This document shows positions 5,634 through 12,335 of a DNA stretch of 12,335 bases, one piece after another. The position numbers and the translations under genes were made by a program. Numbering within the stretch: position 1 is the stretch's first letter; each line of letters begins with the position of its first letter. The notes under the pieces were generated by a model. The model did not search any database. It was not told where the DNA came from and saw only the letters and a program-made list of their open reading frames with translations. Source of the stretch: Pelotomaculum sp. (lineage in GTDB: Bacteria; Bacillota; Desulfotomaculia; Desulfotomaculales; Pelotomaculaceae); assembly GCA_003489345.1 (NCBI GenBank), contig DNIT01000100.1, forward strand, positions 8,790-21,124, in the 5' to 3' direction.

Positions 5634-7349
5634 ATGAAAGAGTGGGAGGAAACAAGAAAAAAAAGCATTTCGGATCATATCCTAGTAGTACATATTATTG
5701 GTATTTTTATATTTATCATGGCTGTATTAACCGTAATAAAAGTACCACCTGAAAGCGTTTCAAAAGCTACCAATTATATTCTGATATTAGTCGTAATAAC
5801 TTTTTTAATATCTTTTTTTTACCTCGGTAATAGAATTGTTAATGGGGTTTTGCTTGCTAGCAAACCCAACCTTATTGACACTTTTTTACTTTTGTTTTCT
5901 TGTGTAACCGCTGTCTGTATTTTGTTGTTAACCGGAAAAATCGACAGTATGGTAAAAATTGTCCTTATTATACCGGTTATCATTGCCTCGACAAGCCTTG
6001 GTGAAAAGGCCGGACTCATAACTGCGGGTGGAGCCAGTACCACCCTATTCTATTTTTGTTTTGCATCCGGGCTTGAAGAGGCCCCCAGTATGAAGTTTCA
6101 GGCTGATATTGTCAACAGCATGGTTTTTTTTACGCTGGCCTGGCTGTTTGGAGGTTTTGCCGAGACCGAAAGAGTGGCCAGGGAAAACCTGACCCTCTTA
6201 GCCAACACCGATGATCTGACCGGTATGCCAAACCACCGGCACTTTCAGGAAATCCTACGTGAGAGCGTTGAGTCGGCGGAAAAAAACAACAAGCCTCTCT
6301 CATTAATTAAGCTGGATATCGATTACTTTAAGTTCTATAACAAAAACTACGGCTATCAGCAAGGAGACGAAGTGCTCATACAGGTCAGTGGTATTATTAA
6401 AAGCGTGGTGAAATGGCCGTGCTTTGCCGCACGCTACGGAAGTGACGAATTCACTGTAATAGTGCCGGACACAAATAGTGACGGGCTGAAAACAGCAGAG
6501 AAAATTCGTAAAAAAATAGAAACACATTCCTTTCCGGGAGCGGAACTCCTGCCCAAGGGGAGAATTACGGTTTCTCTCGGTGTGGCCGGCTTCCCGGAGC
6601 AAAGCAGTACCCCCGAGGGGCTTCTCCGTTTGGCCGATGAAGCGATGCATAAGGCCAAGTACAGCAGGAACAGAGTACAATTGTACTTTTCCGTAATTGA
6701 TGACCTTCGTGATAGTTTTAATGACGCGGAAAGAGATTTTTTGAATTCCATCAAAACCTTGCTGACGATAATCAACGCTAAGGACAGGTACACCTTCGGC
6801 CATTCCGAAAGGGTGGTGTATTATTCCCTTAAACTGGCGGAAAAACTGAATTTCACCACCGAAGAAATGCTTATACTGAGATATAGCGCTATTCTGCATG
6901 ATATCGGCAAACTCGAAATTAGCCGCGATATATTGAATAGTACAGAGGCCTTAAACCCTTCAGATTTGGCAATTCTACAAAAGCATCCAGAATGGGGAGG
7001 CGACATAGTTCGACCAATAACTTCCTTAAAAAAAGTAATTCCTGCTATAATTTATCATCATGAGAATTACGACGGAACGGGTTACCCGGAAGGACTAGCC
7101 GGAGAGGGGATACCTCTGCAGGCAAGAATCCTCCGGATAACCGACAGCTTTGATGCCATGACTACAGACAGGCCGTATAAAAAAGCAAAAAATTTCGTTG
7201 AAGCATGTGCGGAGTTAAAGAGCTGCAGTGGCTCTTTATTTGATCCGGGATTGGTTGATGTGTTTTTAAAATTGATTGCTGAAATAAAAAATGAACACCC
7301 GGACTTTAATTACTTGAGCCCAACGCAACCCGGGTTTACATACACTTAG
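5634..7349 (+). CDS. Membrane-bound GGDEF/HD-GYP protein (cyclic-di-GMP signalling)
   Basis: This 571-residue protein has about six N-terminal membrane helices (within residues 15-176), a GGDEF domain (about 190-353) and an HD-GYP domain (about 370-550). GGDEF domains make cyclic-di-GMP; HD-GYP domains hydrolyse it. In the GGDEF domain TDDLTGMPNHRHF and LDIDYFKFYN..GDEVL are typical, but the signature reads GSDEF (269-273), with Ser for the second Gly, and the upstream product-inhibition RxxD is KWPC. In the HD-GYP domain HSERV, LHDIGK (His422, Asp423), HHE (475-477) and DGTGYP are all intact, so hydrolysis is the likelier activity. ATG 5634 is preferred with AGGGTG just upstream; GTG 5625 in the same frame is possible. 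The ribosome site begins a few bases after the IS end, so the native promoter has probably been displaced. Confidence 0.93.
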   Translation: MKEWEETRKKSISDHILVVHIIGIFIFIMAVLTVIKVPPESVSKATNYILILVVITFLISFFYLGNRIVNGVLLASKPNLIDTFLLLFSCVTAVCILLLTGKIDSMVKIVLIIPVIIASTSLGEKAGLITAGGASTTLFYFCFASGLEEAPSMKFQADIVNSMVFFTLAWLFGGFAETERVARENLTLLANTDDLTGMPNHRHFQEILRESVESAEKNNKPLSLIKLDIDYFKFYNKNYGYQQGDEVLIQVSGIIKSVVKWPCFAARYGSDEFTVIVPDTNSDGLKTAEKIRKKIETHSFPGAELLPKGRITVSLGVAGFPEQSSTPEGLLRLADEAMHKAKYSRNRVQLYFSVIDDLRDSFNDAERDFLNSIKTLLTIINAKDRYTFGHSERVVYYSLKLAEKLNFTTEEMLILRYSAILHDIGKLEISRDILNSTEALNPSDLAILQKHPEWGGDIVRPITSLKKVIPAIIYHHENYDGTGYPEGLAGEGIPLQARILRITDSFDAMTTDRPYKKAKNFVEACAELKSCSGSLFDPGLVDVFLKLIAEIKNEHPDFNYLSPTQPGFTYT

Positions 7350-7379
7350 ATTTAGGAATCAATACAAGGAAAAGAAACT

Positions 7380-7406
7380 CCTGCCGGTGACAATTGAACT
7401 GGCGGG
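7380..7406 (+). terminator. Possible weak terminator or leader hairpin
   Basis: CCTGCCGGT and ACTGGCGGG form a 9-bp stem with two G-U pairs and a 9-base loop, followed by CTTTAG rather than a clean T-run. It lies 30 bp after the stop of the GGDEF/HD-GYP gene and just before a strong ribosome site, so it may be a leader structure instead. Confidence 0.35.
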
Positions 7407-7436
7407 CTTTAGTCTTATCAGGGAGGTGTCGTTTTT

Positions 7437-7472
7437 ATGAAAGACGAAAAAACTCTTGAAAGGGCAGTGTGA
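7437..7472 (+). other. 11-codon mini-ORF with a strong ribosome site
   Basis: GGGAGGTG (7421-7428) is followed 8 bases later by ATG and the frame MKDEKTLERAV, then TGA. It is the best ribosome site between the two large genes. It may be a leader peptide, the remains of a small gene, or a start that has lost its frame: the frame of the downstream phosphoesterase is open from 7456 and a +1 shift would join them. No function can be assigned. Confidence 0.3.
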
Positions 7473-7539
7473 AATTTCCGGTGAGCAAGTTATAATTAGT
7501 TTTAATGGTTTCCGCAATTCCATTACAGACGGGTGGGTA

Positions 7540-8703
7540 ATGAAAACACAACTAATGCTGTTCCTGGCTGCATTCATCATGATTTTTGCGGGTCTAAACT
7601 ACTATATCGGTATCCGCGGCTGGCAGGCTTTCGGCAGTCTGATACCTGCCGGGTATGGCGTGGTTTACTGGGCTGTTTTTTCTTTCCTGGCCTTTTCTTA
7701 TCTGCTCGGCCGATTTGCGGCTCAATTCGTGCCGGACTCGCTAAGCGCGGGATTGACGGTAGTAGGCTCATACTGGCTGGCTGCCATGAATTTTTTTGTA
7801 CTGGCATTAATCCTGGTCGACCTGTTACGTCTGGCAGACCGCTGGCTGCATTTTTTGCCGCACGGCCTGAAGCAGTTTCCGGCTGTGACAGGTCTTGTTG
7901 TAGTCGTAGCGGTGTTGGGGATTGTTCTGTACGGTTCCTGGAATGCCAGGAACCCGCAGCTCACCAGTTATGATCTTACCATTGATAAACAGGCCGGCAG
8001 TTTGCAGACGCTTCATATGGTAGTGGTGTCGGATATCCATCTTGGTAATATTGTCCACAACGGCAGGCTTATGGCCATGATCAACAGGGTAAACAGCCTT
8101 GATCCCGACATCGTGTTGTTGCCGGGAGACATTATTGATGAAAATATAGGACCCTTTATAGAGCAAAGAATGCCGGAAAGCTTCTTAAAGCTAAAGTCCA
8201 GGTACGGGGTCTACGCTGTCTTCGGCAACCACGAATATATCGGGGGGCATGCGGAAGAGGCCTGCCATTATCTTTCGGAGTCTGGAGTTACGGTGTTGCG
8301 TGATGCATGTCTTAAAGTTGCCGACAGCTTTTATATCGTCGGACGCGACTACAGCTCGAGAGAACGTTTTGGAGGAGCCGGCCGCAAAGAGCTGTCAGCG
8401 GTAATGGCAGGCGTTGACCGGTCCTTTCCGGTGATTTTGCTGGATCACCAGCCGAGCCGCCTGGAAGAAGCCCAATTGCAGGGCGTAGACCTGCAGCTAT
8501 CCGGACATACTCACCAGGGGCAGTTGTTTCCGTTTAACCTGATCACCAGGAGGATTTTTGAAACCGACTGGGGGTACCTTCGTAAGGAGGATTTCCAAAT
8601 TGTCGTGTCGTCAGGGTTCGGGACCTGGGGACCGCCGATCCGGATCGGGAACCACCCGGAGATTGTTGATATAACGATTCACTTTACTGGCGGAGGGGAA
8701 TAG
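7540..8703 (+). CDS. Membrane-anchored calcineurin-like metallophosphoesterase (YkuE-like)
   Basis: The 387-residue protein has four N-terminal membrane helices (about 3-23, 37-58, 75-97 and 114-132) and a metallophosphoesterase domain (about 155-380). All metal-binding motifs are present: SDIHLG (Asp165, His167), GDIID (Asp197), GNHE (Asn230, His231), LLDHQP (His303) and SGHTHQGQ (His323, His325). Related proteins are two-metal phosphohydrolases acting at the membrane; the substrate cannot be read from sequence. ATG 7540 is chosen because family members start with MxxxLMLFLAxF, although its ribosome site (GGTGG, 7532-7536) is poor. An upstream TTG 7456 would add 28 residues without family resemblance. 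It lies 114 bp before pyrE on the same strand. Confidence 0.9.
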   Translation: MKTQLMLFLAAFIMIFAGLNYYIGIRGWQAFGSLIPAGYGVVYWAVFSFLAFSYLLGRFAAQFVPDSLSAGLTVVGSYWLAAMNFFVLALILVDLLRLADRWLHFLPHGLKQFPAVTGLVVVVAVLGIVLYGSWNARNPQLTSYDLTIDKQAGSLQTLHMVVVSDIHLGNIVHNGRLMAMINRVNSLDPDIVLLPGDIIDENIGPFIEQRMPESFLKLKSRYGVYAVFGNHEYIGGHAEEACHYLSESGVTVLRDACLKVADSFYIVGRDYSSRERFGGAGRKELSAVMAGVDRSFPVILLDHQPSRLEEAQLQGVDLQLSGHTHQGQLFPFNLITRRIFETDWGYLRKEDFQIVVSSGFGTWGPPIRIGNHPEIVDITIHFTGGGE

Positions 8704-8817
8704 CATTATTTATGTGTTCTCTAAGAATATTTTCATTCCCGGCAGATGCTGCTCATACGGCATGGGTGTCTAAGATATCAGTGTTTACGGATACTCGAAT
8801 AATAGAAGAGGTGCGTC

Positions 8818-9390
8818 ATGTTATCACAAAATGAGGTTGTTAAAATCTTTCAAGATTCCGGGGCCCTGCTGTCCGGCCATTTTCGCCTGACTTCAGGCCG
8901 GCACGGTGACCGGTACTTTCAGTGCGCCCTGGTTTTGCAGCATCCCAATTATACGGAAACACTCTGCCGTGAGTTGGCGGAACGGTTTCAGGGAGAAGGG
9001 GTATCGGCAGTTATCGGTCCGGCCATGGGCGGCATTATCGTTTCCTATGAAACGGCACGGGCGCTGGGTGTGCGCAGCCTGTTTACAGAGAGAGAAAACG
9101 GCGTGATGAAACTCAGACGGGGCTTTTTTATTGAACCCGGTGAAAAAGTGCTGGTTGTTGAGGACGTGGTTACGACAGGCGGCTCGGTACGGGAGGTCAT
9201 TGAAGTTGTGCGCCGTCTGGGCGGCGAGGTCGTGGGCGCGGGGGTGCTGGTTGACCGCAGCAACGGCACGGTGGACCTGGGGGTCAGGACGGAAGCGCTC
9301 CTGACCATGGAGGTAATATCTTACGAGCCAGAGGAATGCCCGCTCTGCCGGCAGGGCATTCCGGCAATCAAGCCGGGCAGCAGGAGTTAA
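8818..9390 (+). CDS. pyrE: Orotate phosphoribosyltransferase
   Basis: This enzyme joins orotate and PRPP to give orotidine 5'-phosphate, the substrate of PyrF. The 190 residues match the longer family form. Seen are the N-terminal GHFRLTSGRHGDRYFQ (20-35, orotate side), the loop GPAMGGIIVSYETARALG (67-84), a PRPP-binding signature VLVVEDVVTTGGS (111-123), and a C-terminal CPLCRQGIPAIKPGSR tail typical of this subgroup. The start ATG 8818 follows AAGAGGTG. It is detached from pyrK-pyrD-pyrF by 6.2 kb. The 114-bp gap after the phosphoesterase gene shows no PyrR-type attenuator, and no convincing promoter, so it may be read through from upstream. Confidence 0.96.
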   Translation: MLSQNEVVKIFQDSGALLSGHFRLTSGRHGDRYFQCALVLQHPNYTETLCRELAERFQGEGVSAVIGPAMGGIIVSYETARALGVRSLFTERENGVMKLRRGFFIEPGEKVLVVEDVVTTGGSVREVIEVVRRLGGEVVGAGVLVDRSNGTVDLGVRTEALLTMEVISYEPEECPLCRQGIPAIKPGSRS

Positions 9391-9827
9391 ACAGGAACCA
9401 TGCGGATACCCTGAAATAGAAGTGATACCCCAAAGATGTGGGTGCTTGCAGCAAAATAACTTTGAATGTATCCAGTGGGAAAGGTTATTGTTAACTGGTT
9501 CTCGAAAAGCCTCATGCGTATTGGGCTTGGGGTTATCCTCCGCTCTCTTCGCAATTCTCCATTTGTGCGACAAGAGTGTTATGCCGACCGCATCTACAGA
9601 CTGCCATCCGGCAGCTACGCGCTATTTAAGCTTTGCTGCATGCAATGCACGCGCTAAGGAACGCATCCAGGTGCTACGCTCGCTCCGGATAACCCCAAGC
9701 CCGCAAGTCAAGCCTTTTCGAGCAATATTCTTGCGATTGAAATAGCACTCACATAGCTTAGTTTTCATTTCCTGCTGGTGCCGCATAAAGTTATTGGTAT
9801 CTAACTTAGGAATAAAATCTATATTGA
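9391..9827. other. Gene-free stretch between convergent pyrE and rqcH
   Basis: These 437 bp contain short open frames on both strands, but none has a ribosome site or resembles a known protein. The main structure is the inverted repeat at 9501-9722. No canonical terminator with a T-run was found for either convergent gene; ACCC/GGGT near 9428-9442 is too weak. Confidence 0.6.
9501..9722. repeat. Long-range imperfect inverted repeat, possible decayed repeat element
   Basis: Two blocks recur in inverse orientation: CTCGAAAAG (9501-9509) with CTTTTCGAG (9714-9722), and GGGCTTGGGGTTATCC (9523-9538) with its exact reverse complement at 9687-9702. The spacing between blocks differs by 2 bases on the two sides, and 148 bases lie inside. 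The interior holds a small CTGCC/GGCAG hairpin. The arrangement suggests terminal repeats of a small non-autonomous element or a folded RNA. I recognise no named family. Confidence 0.65.
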
Positions 9828-11621
9828 TCAGGCTTGACTTCGGTCCGGCTCCGGGACTCTTAGCATTTCAATTTTATCTTCATTGGGTTCCGCCATGATG
9901 GTCTTCTGGTGTTCGTAGATGACCATGCCGGGCCTTGCTCCCTTGGGCTTGTGTACGTGCTTGACCAGGGTGTAGTCTACCGCCACCTTTGTCGAAGAGC
10001 GTCCTTTGCTGAAGAAGGCGGCCAACCCGGCGGCCTCCTCCAGTGTCCTGGCAGGGATTTCCCTCCCTTCCGCGCGGATAATCACGTGCGCTCCGGGGAT
10101 ATCCTTGGTATGCAGCCAAAGATCGTCCTGGACGGCCATTTTCAAAGTCAGGTAGTCGTTCTGCTTGTTGTTTTTTCCTACTAAGACTGTAAAGCCGTCG
10201 GAGGAGCGAAAGGAGTGAGGTTTGGGGATGAGGCGCTCTTTCTTGTTTTTCTTTGTGCCCGGTTGTGGGACGGACATTTTCAGGTAGCCCTGCTCGGTCA
10301 GTTCCTGCCTGATTTCATCCAGTTCGGCCTGGCTGCCGGCCTGCTCCACAGTTGTTTTAACCCCTTCCAGGTAGCTGAGCTCTTCCCGGGCCAAGGCCAG
10401 CCTCGACTCTACCGCAGCACGGGTATGCTTTGCTTTAACATATTTTTTGAAATATACCCGGGAGTTTTCCAAAGGCGTTAACTGCGGGTCGAGGGGGACG
10501 GTTACGAGGGGGTGGGCGGGATCGTAATAATTTTCCAGGCATGCTTCCGGAAGCCCTTTATCCAGGCGATAAAGGTTGGCCGTCAGCAGCTCACCGTATA
10601 GCCTGAACCGATCGGCCCCTGCTGTATCATCCATACTCTCGTTATATATAGACACCTTTTTGGCCAGCCGGGCAATCTCTTTGTTCAGCAAGCCGGTAAC
10701 AACGTTTTTCTGAAGGCTGAATTTTTGCTGGTGACTGCGGGTGGTGAAAAAAAAGTCCAGCAGCGCGTTCATGCCGTTGTATTTGCTGTTCTTACCCGTA
10801 TGGCTGAGGTCGATTGCCGCGAAGTCCAGGGGTTCCCTTTTCTTGCCGGTAAGCAGGCAGGGTTCAAATTCCCCCTTTTTTGCGGGGATAATGATTGTGC
10901 AAAGTGCAGTCCACAGGGCTCTCAGGTCGTAATCACCGCACTGGTCTAAAAGAAAGTCCGGGGACAGGTTGGCCCGGTGCACAATTTCCCGGCAGGTGAG
11001 AGAGCTTAAGCCTTCCAAATGCTTCTGCAGCAAATTTGGCAGGGTGGTTTCCAATGGCGCGTCAAGACAAATGCGGCGAAACCCATCCTCGTCCAGCACC
11101 AGGGGATTGAGCTTGCCCTGGGCAGGCGGAGGGAGGTAATCCCGGCCCGGCAGTACTTCCCGGTAACGGCTGACCGAGTGCGAGTAGCGCCTGACCCCGT
11201 CAAGGATAATTCTTGATGCCGGGTCCAAAAGGATGATGTTGCTATGTTTGCCCATAATCTCGCAGACCAGGTGTTTTTCAGATAAACGCCCCAGTTCATC
11301 GCGGGATTCAATTTTAATAATCAGTACCCGCTCCAGTCCAGGCTGTTCAAATGCGAGAATTCGCCCGCCTTCCAGGTGCTTGCGCAGCACCATGCAGAAT
11401 AGGGGAGCGCTGGCGGGATTTTTTTTTGCGGTTGCCGTCAGATGGACTCGCGCGTCCCGGGCATGGGCCGAGAGGAGCAGCCGCTGCCGCAGGCCGGGCT
11501 GGTGCAGGATAAGAACAAGTTCATCCTTCTCCGGCTGGTAGATTTTTTCTATGCGGGCCCCTATAAAATTTACTTCAAGTTCTTGGCGTACGGCGGCCAG
11601 GACCAGTCCGTCAAAAGGCAT
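9828..11621 (-). CDS. rqcH: Ribosome quality control factor RqcH (NFACT family, formerly fibronectin-binding protein A)
   Basis: RqcH binds the split 50S subunit with a stalled nascent chain and recruits tRNA-Ala to add alanine tails that mark the chain for degradation. The 597 residues run NFACT-N from MPFDGLVLAAVRQEL, with LFCMVLRKHLEGGRI (75-89) and EIMGKHSNIILLD, a helical coiled-coil middle (about 390-480), then NFACT-R with LWLHTKDIPGAHVII (501-515) and HVHKPKGARPG. In Bacillus subtilis the Asp97-Arg98 pair is needed for tRNA use; here it is Glu97-Arg98. The start at 11621 has GGAGGA 7 bases upstream and begins exactly as the family does. A 78-residue in-frame extension to 11855 is rejected because it crosses the promoter. 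It converges with pyrE and diverges from ridA. Confidence 0.95.
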   Translation of the reverse strand: MPFDGLVLAAVRQELEVNFIGARIEKIYQPEKDELVLILHQPGLRQRLLLSAHARDARVHLTATAKKNPASAPLFCMVLRKHLEGGRILAFEQPGLERVLIIKIESRDELGRLSEKHLVCEIMGKHSNIILLDPASRIILDGVRRYSHSVSRYREVLPGRDYLPPPAQGKLNPLVLDEDGFRRICLDAPLETTLPNLLQKHLEGLSSLTCREIVHRANLSPDFLLDQCGDYDLRALWTALCTIIIPAKKGEFEPCLLTGKKREPLDFAAIDLSHTGKNSKYNGMNALLDFFFTTRSHQQKFSLQKNVVTGLLNKEIARLAKKVSIYNESMDDTAGADRFRLYGELLTANLYRLDKGLPEACLENYYDPAHPLVTVPLDPQLTPLENSRVYFKKYVKAKHTRAAVESRLALAREELSYLEGVKTTVEQAGSQAELDEIRQELTEQGYLKMSVPQPGTKKNKKERLIPKPHSFRSSDGFTVLVGKNNKQNDYLTLKMAVQDDLWLHTKDIPGAHVIIRAEGREIPARTLEEAAGLAAFFSKGRSSTKVAVDYTLVKHVHKPKGARPGMVIYEHQKTIMAEPNEDKIEMLRVPEPDRSQA

Positions 11622-11696
11622 GGTATATTCCTCCGTTTGAAAACTAAAACTGTTCTTAAGGGATTCGACAAGATGGCAACCTGGCGAATCTGTTCC

Positions 11697-11725
11697 ATTA
11701 TAATACATAGAGGCCGGCGGATAAA
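11697..11725 (-). promoter_or_regulatory. Candidate promoter of rqcH
   Basis: On the - strand a perfect TATAAT (11697-11702) is preceded at 17 bp by TTTATC (11720-11725), a weak -35. Transcription would start about 70 bases before the rqcH ATG at 11621. The perfect -10 box inside the long open frame argues against the upstream start of that frame. Confidence 0.5.
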
Positions 11726-11786
11726 GGGAAAAAACAAGCCGGAGCGAATCCCAACATGGACTGCCAAAAGGTATTAAGAACCGGGG

Positions 11787-11816
11787 TTGACGGCAGGTCC
11801 CCTGGGCCCGTATGAT
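11787..11816 (+). promoter_or_regulatory. Candidate sigma-A promoter for the ridA-family gene
   Basis: TTGACG and TATGAT are each one base from consensus, separated by 18 bp. Transcription from about 11823 would give a 130-base leader before ridA. A second, weaker TATGAT at 11924-11929 lies only 24 bp before the start codon and has no good -35. Confidence 0.5.
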
Positions 11817-11952
11817 CCGGCACAGACATGCTCCTTTTGGGGCAACATTCTTCATAGTATAACCCGCCTATAACAAAGCATGGGCCAAACGAAAAAGAAT
11901 CTCAATAACTGTAATGGGCATGTTATGATGTGATTACGAAGGAGATGATCAT

Positions 11953-12335
11953 ATGTATGAAGCAAAGCTGGAAAGTATGGGACTGAAGCTGCCCCCGGTC
12001 CCCAAACCTGTAGCCGCCTATGTACCGGCGGTTATGGTCGGCAAGTATATCTACACTTCGGGCCAACTCCCCCTGGTGGATGGGGAGCTTGCGTACAAGG
12101 GCAAAATGGGGCGTGAACTGACGGAAGACCAGGGCTATGCAGCGGCAAAAATCTGTGCCGTCAACTGTTTAAGCGCGGTCAGGGAGATGGCAGGCAGCCT
12201 GGATCACGTGGAAAAAATTGTCAAGGTAACCGGCTTTGTCAACAGCGCAGAGGGTTTTGTCAACCAGCCCAAGGTGATCAACGGGGCTTCAGAGTTACTT
12301 GGTGAAATTTTTGGAGAGGCGGGACGACATGCCAG
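11953..12335 (+). CDS. RidA-family (YjgF/UK114-like) protein, 3'-truncated by the window edge
   Basis: The first 127 residues of a usual 150-155 are present. RidA proteins form trimers and hydrolyse reactive enamine/imine intermediates made by PLP enzymes; this subgroup, with PVAAYVPAVMVGKYIYTSGQLPLVDG near the start, may differ in substrate. Visible are the strand and loop YIYTSGQLP (33-41), GYAAAKICAVNCLSAV (61-76), VEKIVKVTGFVNSAEGFVNQP (85-105) and VINGASELLGEIFGEAGRHA, typical of the family end. The expected Arg of the GRHARSA motif begins at the truncated last codon. The ATG at 11953 is preceded by GAAGGAGATG at good spacing. It is transcribed away from rqcH. Confidence 0.92.
   Translation, partial: MYEAKLESMGLKLPPVPKPVAAYVPAVMVGKYIYTSGQLPLVDGELAYKGKMGRELTEDQGYAAAKICAVNCLSAVREMAGSLDHVEKIVKVTGFVNSAEGFVNQPKVINGASELLGEIFGEAGRHA

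Noticed and set aside
8704..8817. PyrR-type attenuator or promoter before pyrE
   Set aside because: No PyrR binding-loop motif, terminator/antiterminator pair or convincing -35/-10 pair was found in these 114 bp.
8893..9573. 226-codon open frame on the - strand over pyrE
   Set aside because: It is a shadow of pyrE and the inverted repeat region, with no ribosome site and no recognisable protein features.
9422..9745. Open frames of 107 and 63 codons on the + strand after pyrE
   Set aside because: Neither has a ribosome site or protein-like composition, and both run through the inverted repeat arms, which better explain the sequence.
11622..11855. 78-residue N-terminal extension of the rqcH frame
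   Set aside because: The family starts at MPFDG, an ideal ribosome site precedes that ATG, and a perfect TATAAT lies inside the extension.

Overview
The window looks like chromosome of an anaerobic, spore-former-type Firmicute, most plausibly in the Peptococcaceae/Desulfotomaculales (Pelotomaculum- or Desulfotomaculum-like). This is inferred from the PyrK-dependent class 1B dihydroorotate dehydrogenase, a clostridial-type agr peptide locus, strong AGGAGG ribosome sites, a GGDEF/HD-GYP protein and an RqcH (NFACT) gene. No rRNA, tRNA or CRISPR array is visible.

Region 1 (1-2664) is the distal end of a pyrimidine biosynthesis operon on the + strand: pyrK (5' end missing), pyrD, a small stand-alone PAS-domain gene, and pyrF, closed by a likely rho-independent terminator at 2634-2664. 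pyrE, the partner of pyrF in the last two steps to UMP, lies 6.2 kb further on at 8818-9390.

Region 2 (2665-5617) separates pyrF from the rest and is visibly more AT-rich than the pyr genes. It has about 440 bp of gene-free DNA with an 18-bp perfect palindrome, then a three-gene agr-like cassette: a 156-residue membrane protein resembling only the sensor half of an AgrC/GHKL kinase, agrB (peptide-processing membrane protease) and a 44-codon agrD with the core CVGYWYQPKVP. The agrD gene is preceded by a perfect 12-nt Shine-Dalgarno sequence and is missing from ordinary ORF lists because of its size. No kinase AgrC or response regulator AgrA is present. Five bases after agrD begins a decayed IS1182-like insertion sequence (4374-5617) with 24-bp imperfect terminal inverted repeats. 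Its transposase is broken by a 7-bp tandem duplication, a 1-bp deletion and a large internal deletion.

Region 3 (5618-8703) holds a membrane GGDEF/HD-GYP cyclic-di-GMP protein, whose ribosome site starts right at the IS end, and a four-helix membrane metallophosphoesterase.

Region 4 (8704-12335) holds pyrE, a 437-bp gene-free stretch with a long-range inverted repeat (9501-9722), rqcH on the - strand (ribosome quality control), and the start of a RidA-family gene on the + strand, cut by the window end. The rqcH and ridA genes diverge from a roughly 330-bp promoter region.

The unusual part is the agr-like peptide signalling cassette plus IS plus cyclic-di-GMP protein sitting between pyrF and pyrE. 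It combines a predicted cyclic peptide signal with a kinase-less sensor-like membrane protein.
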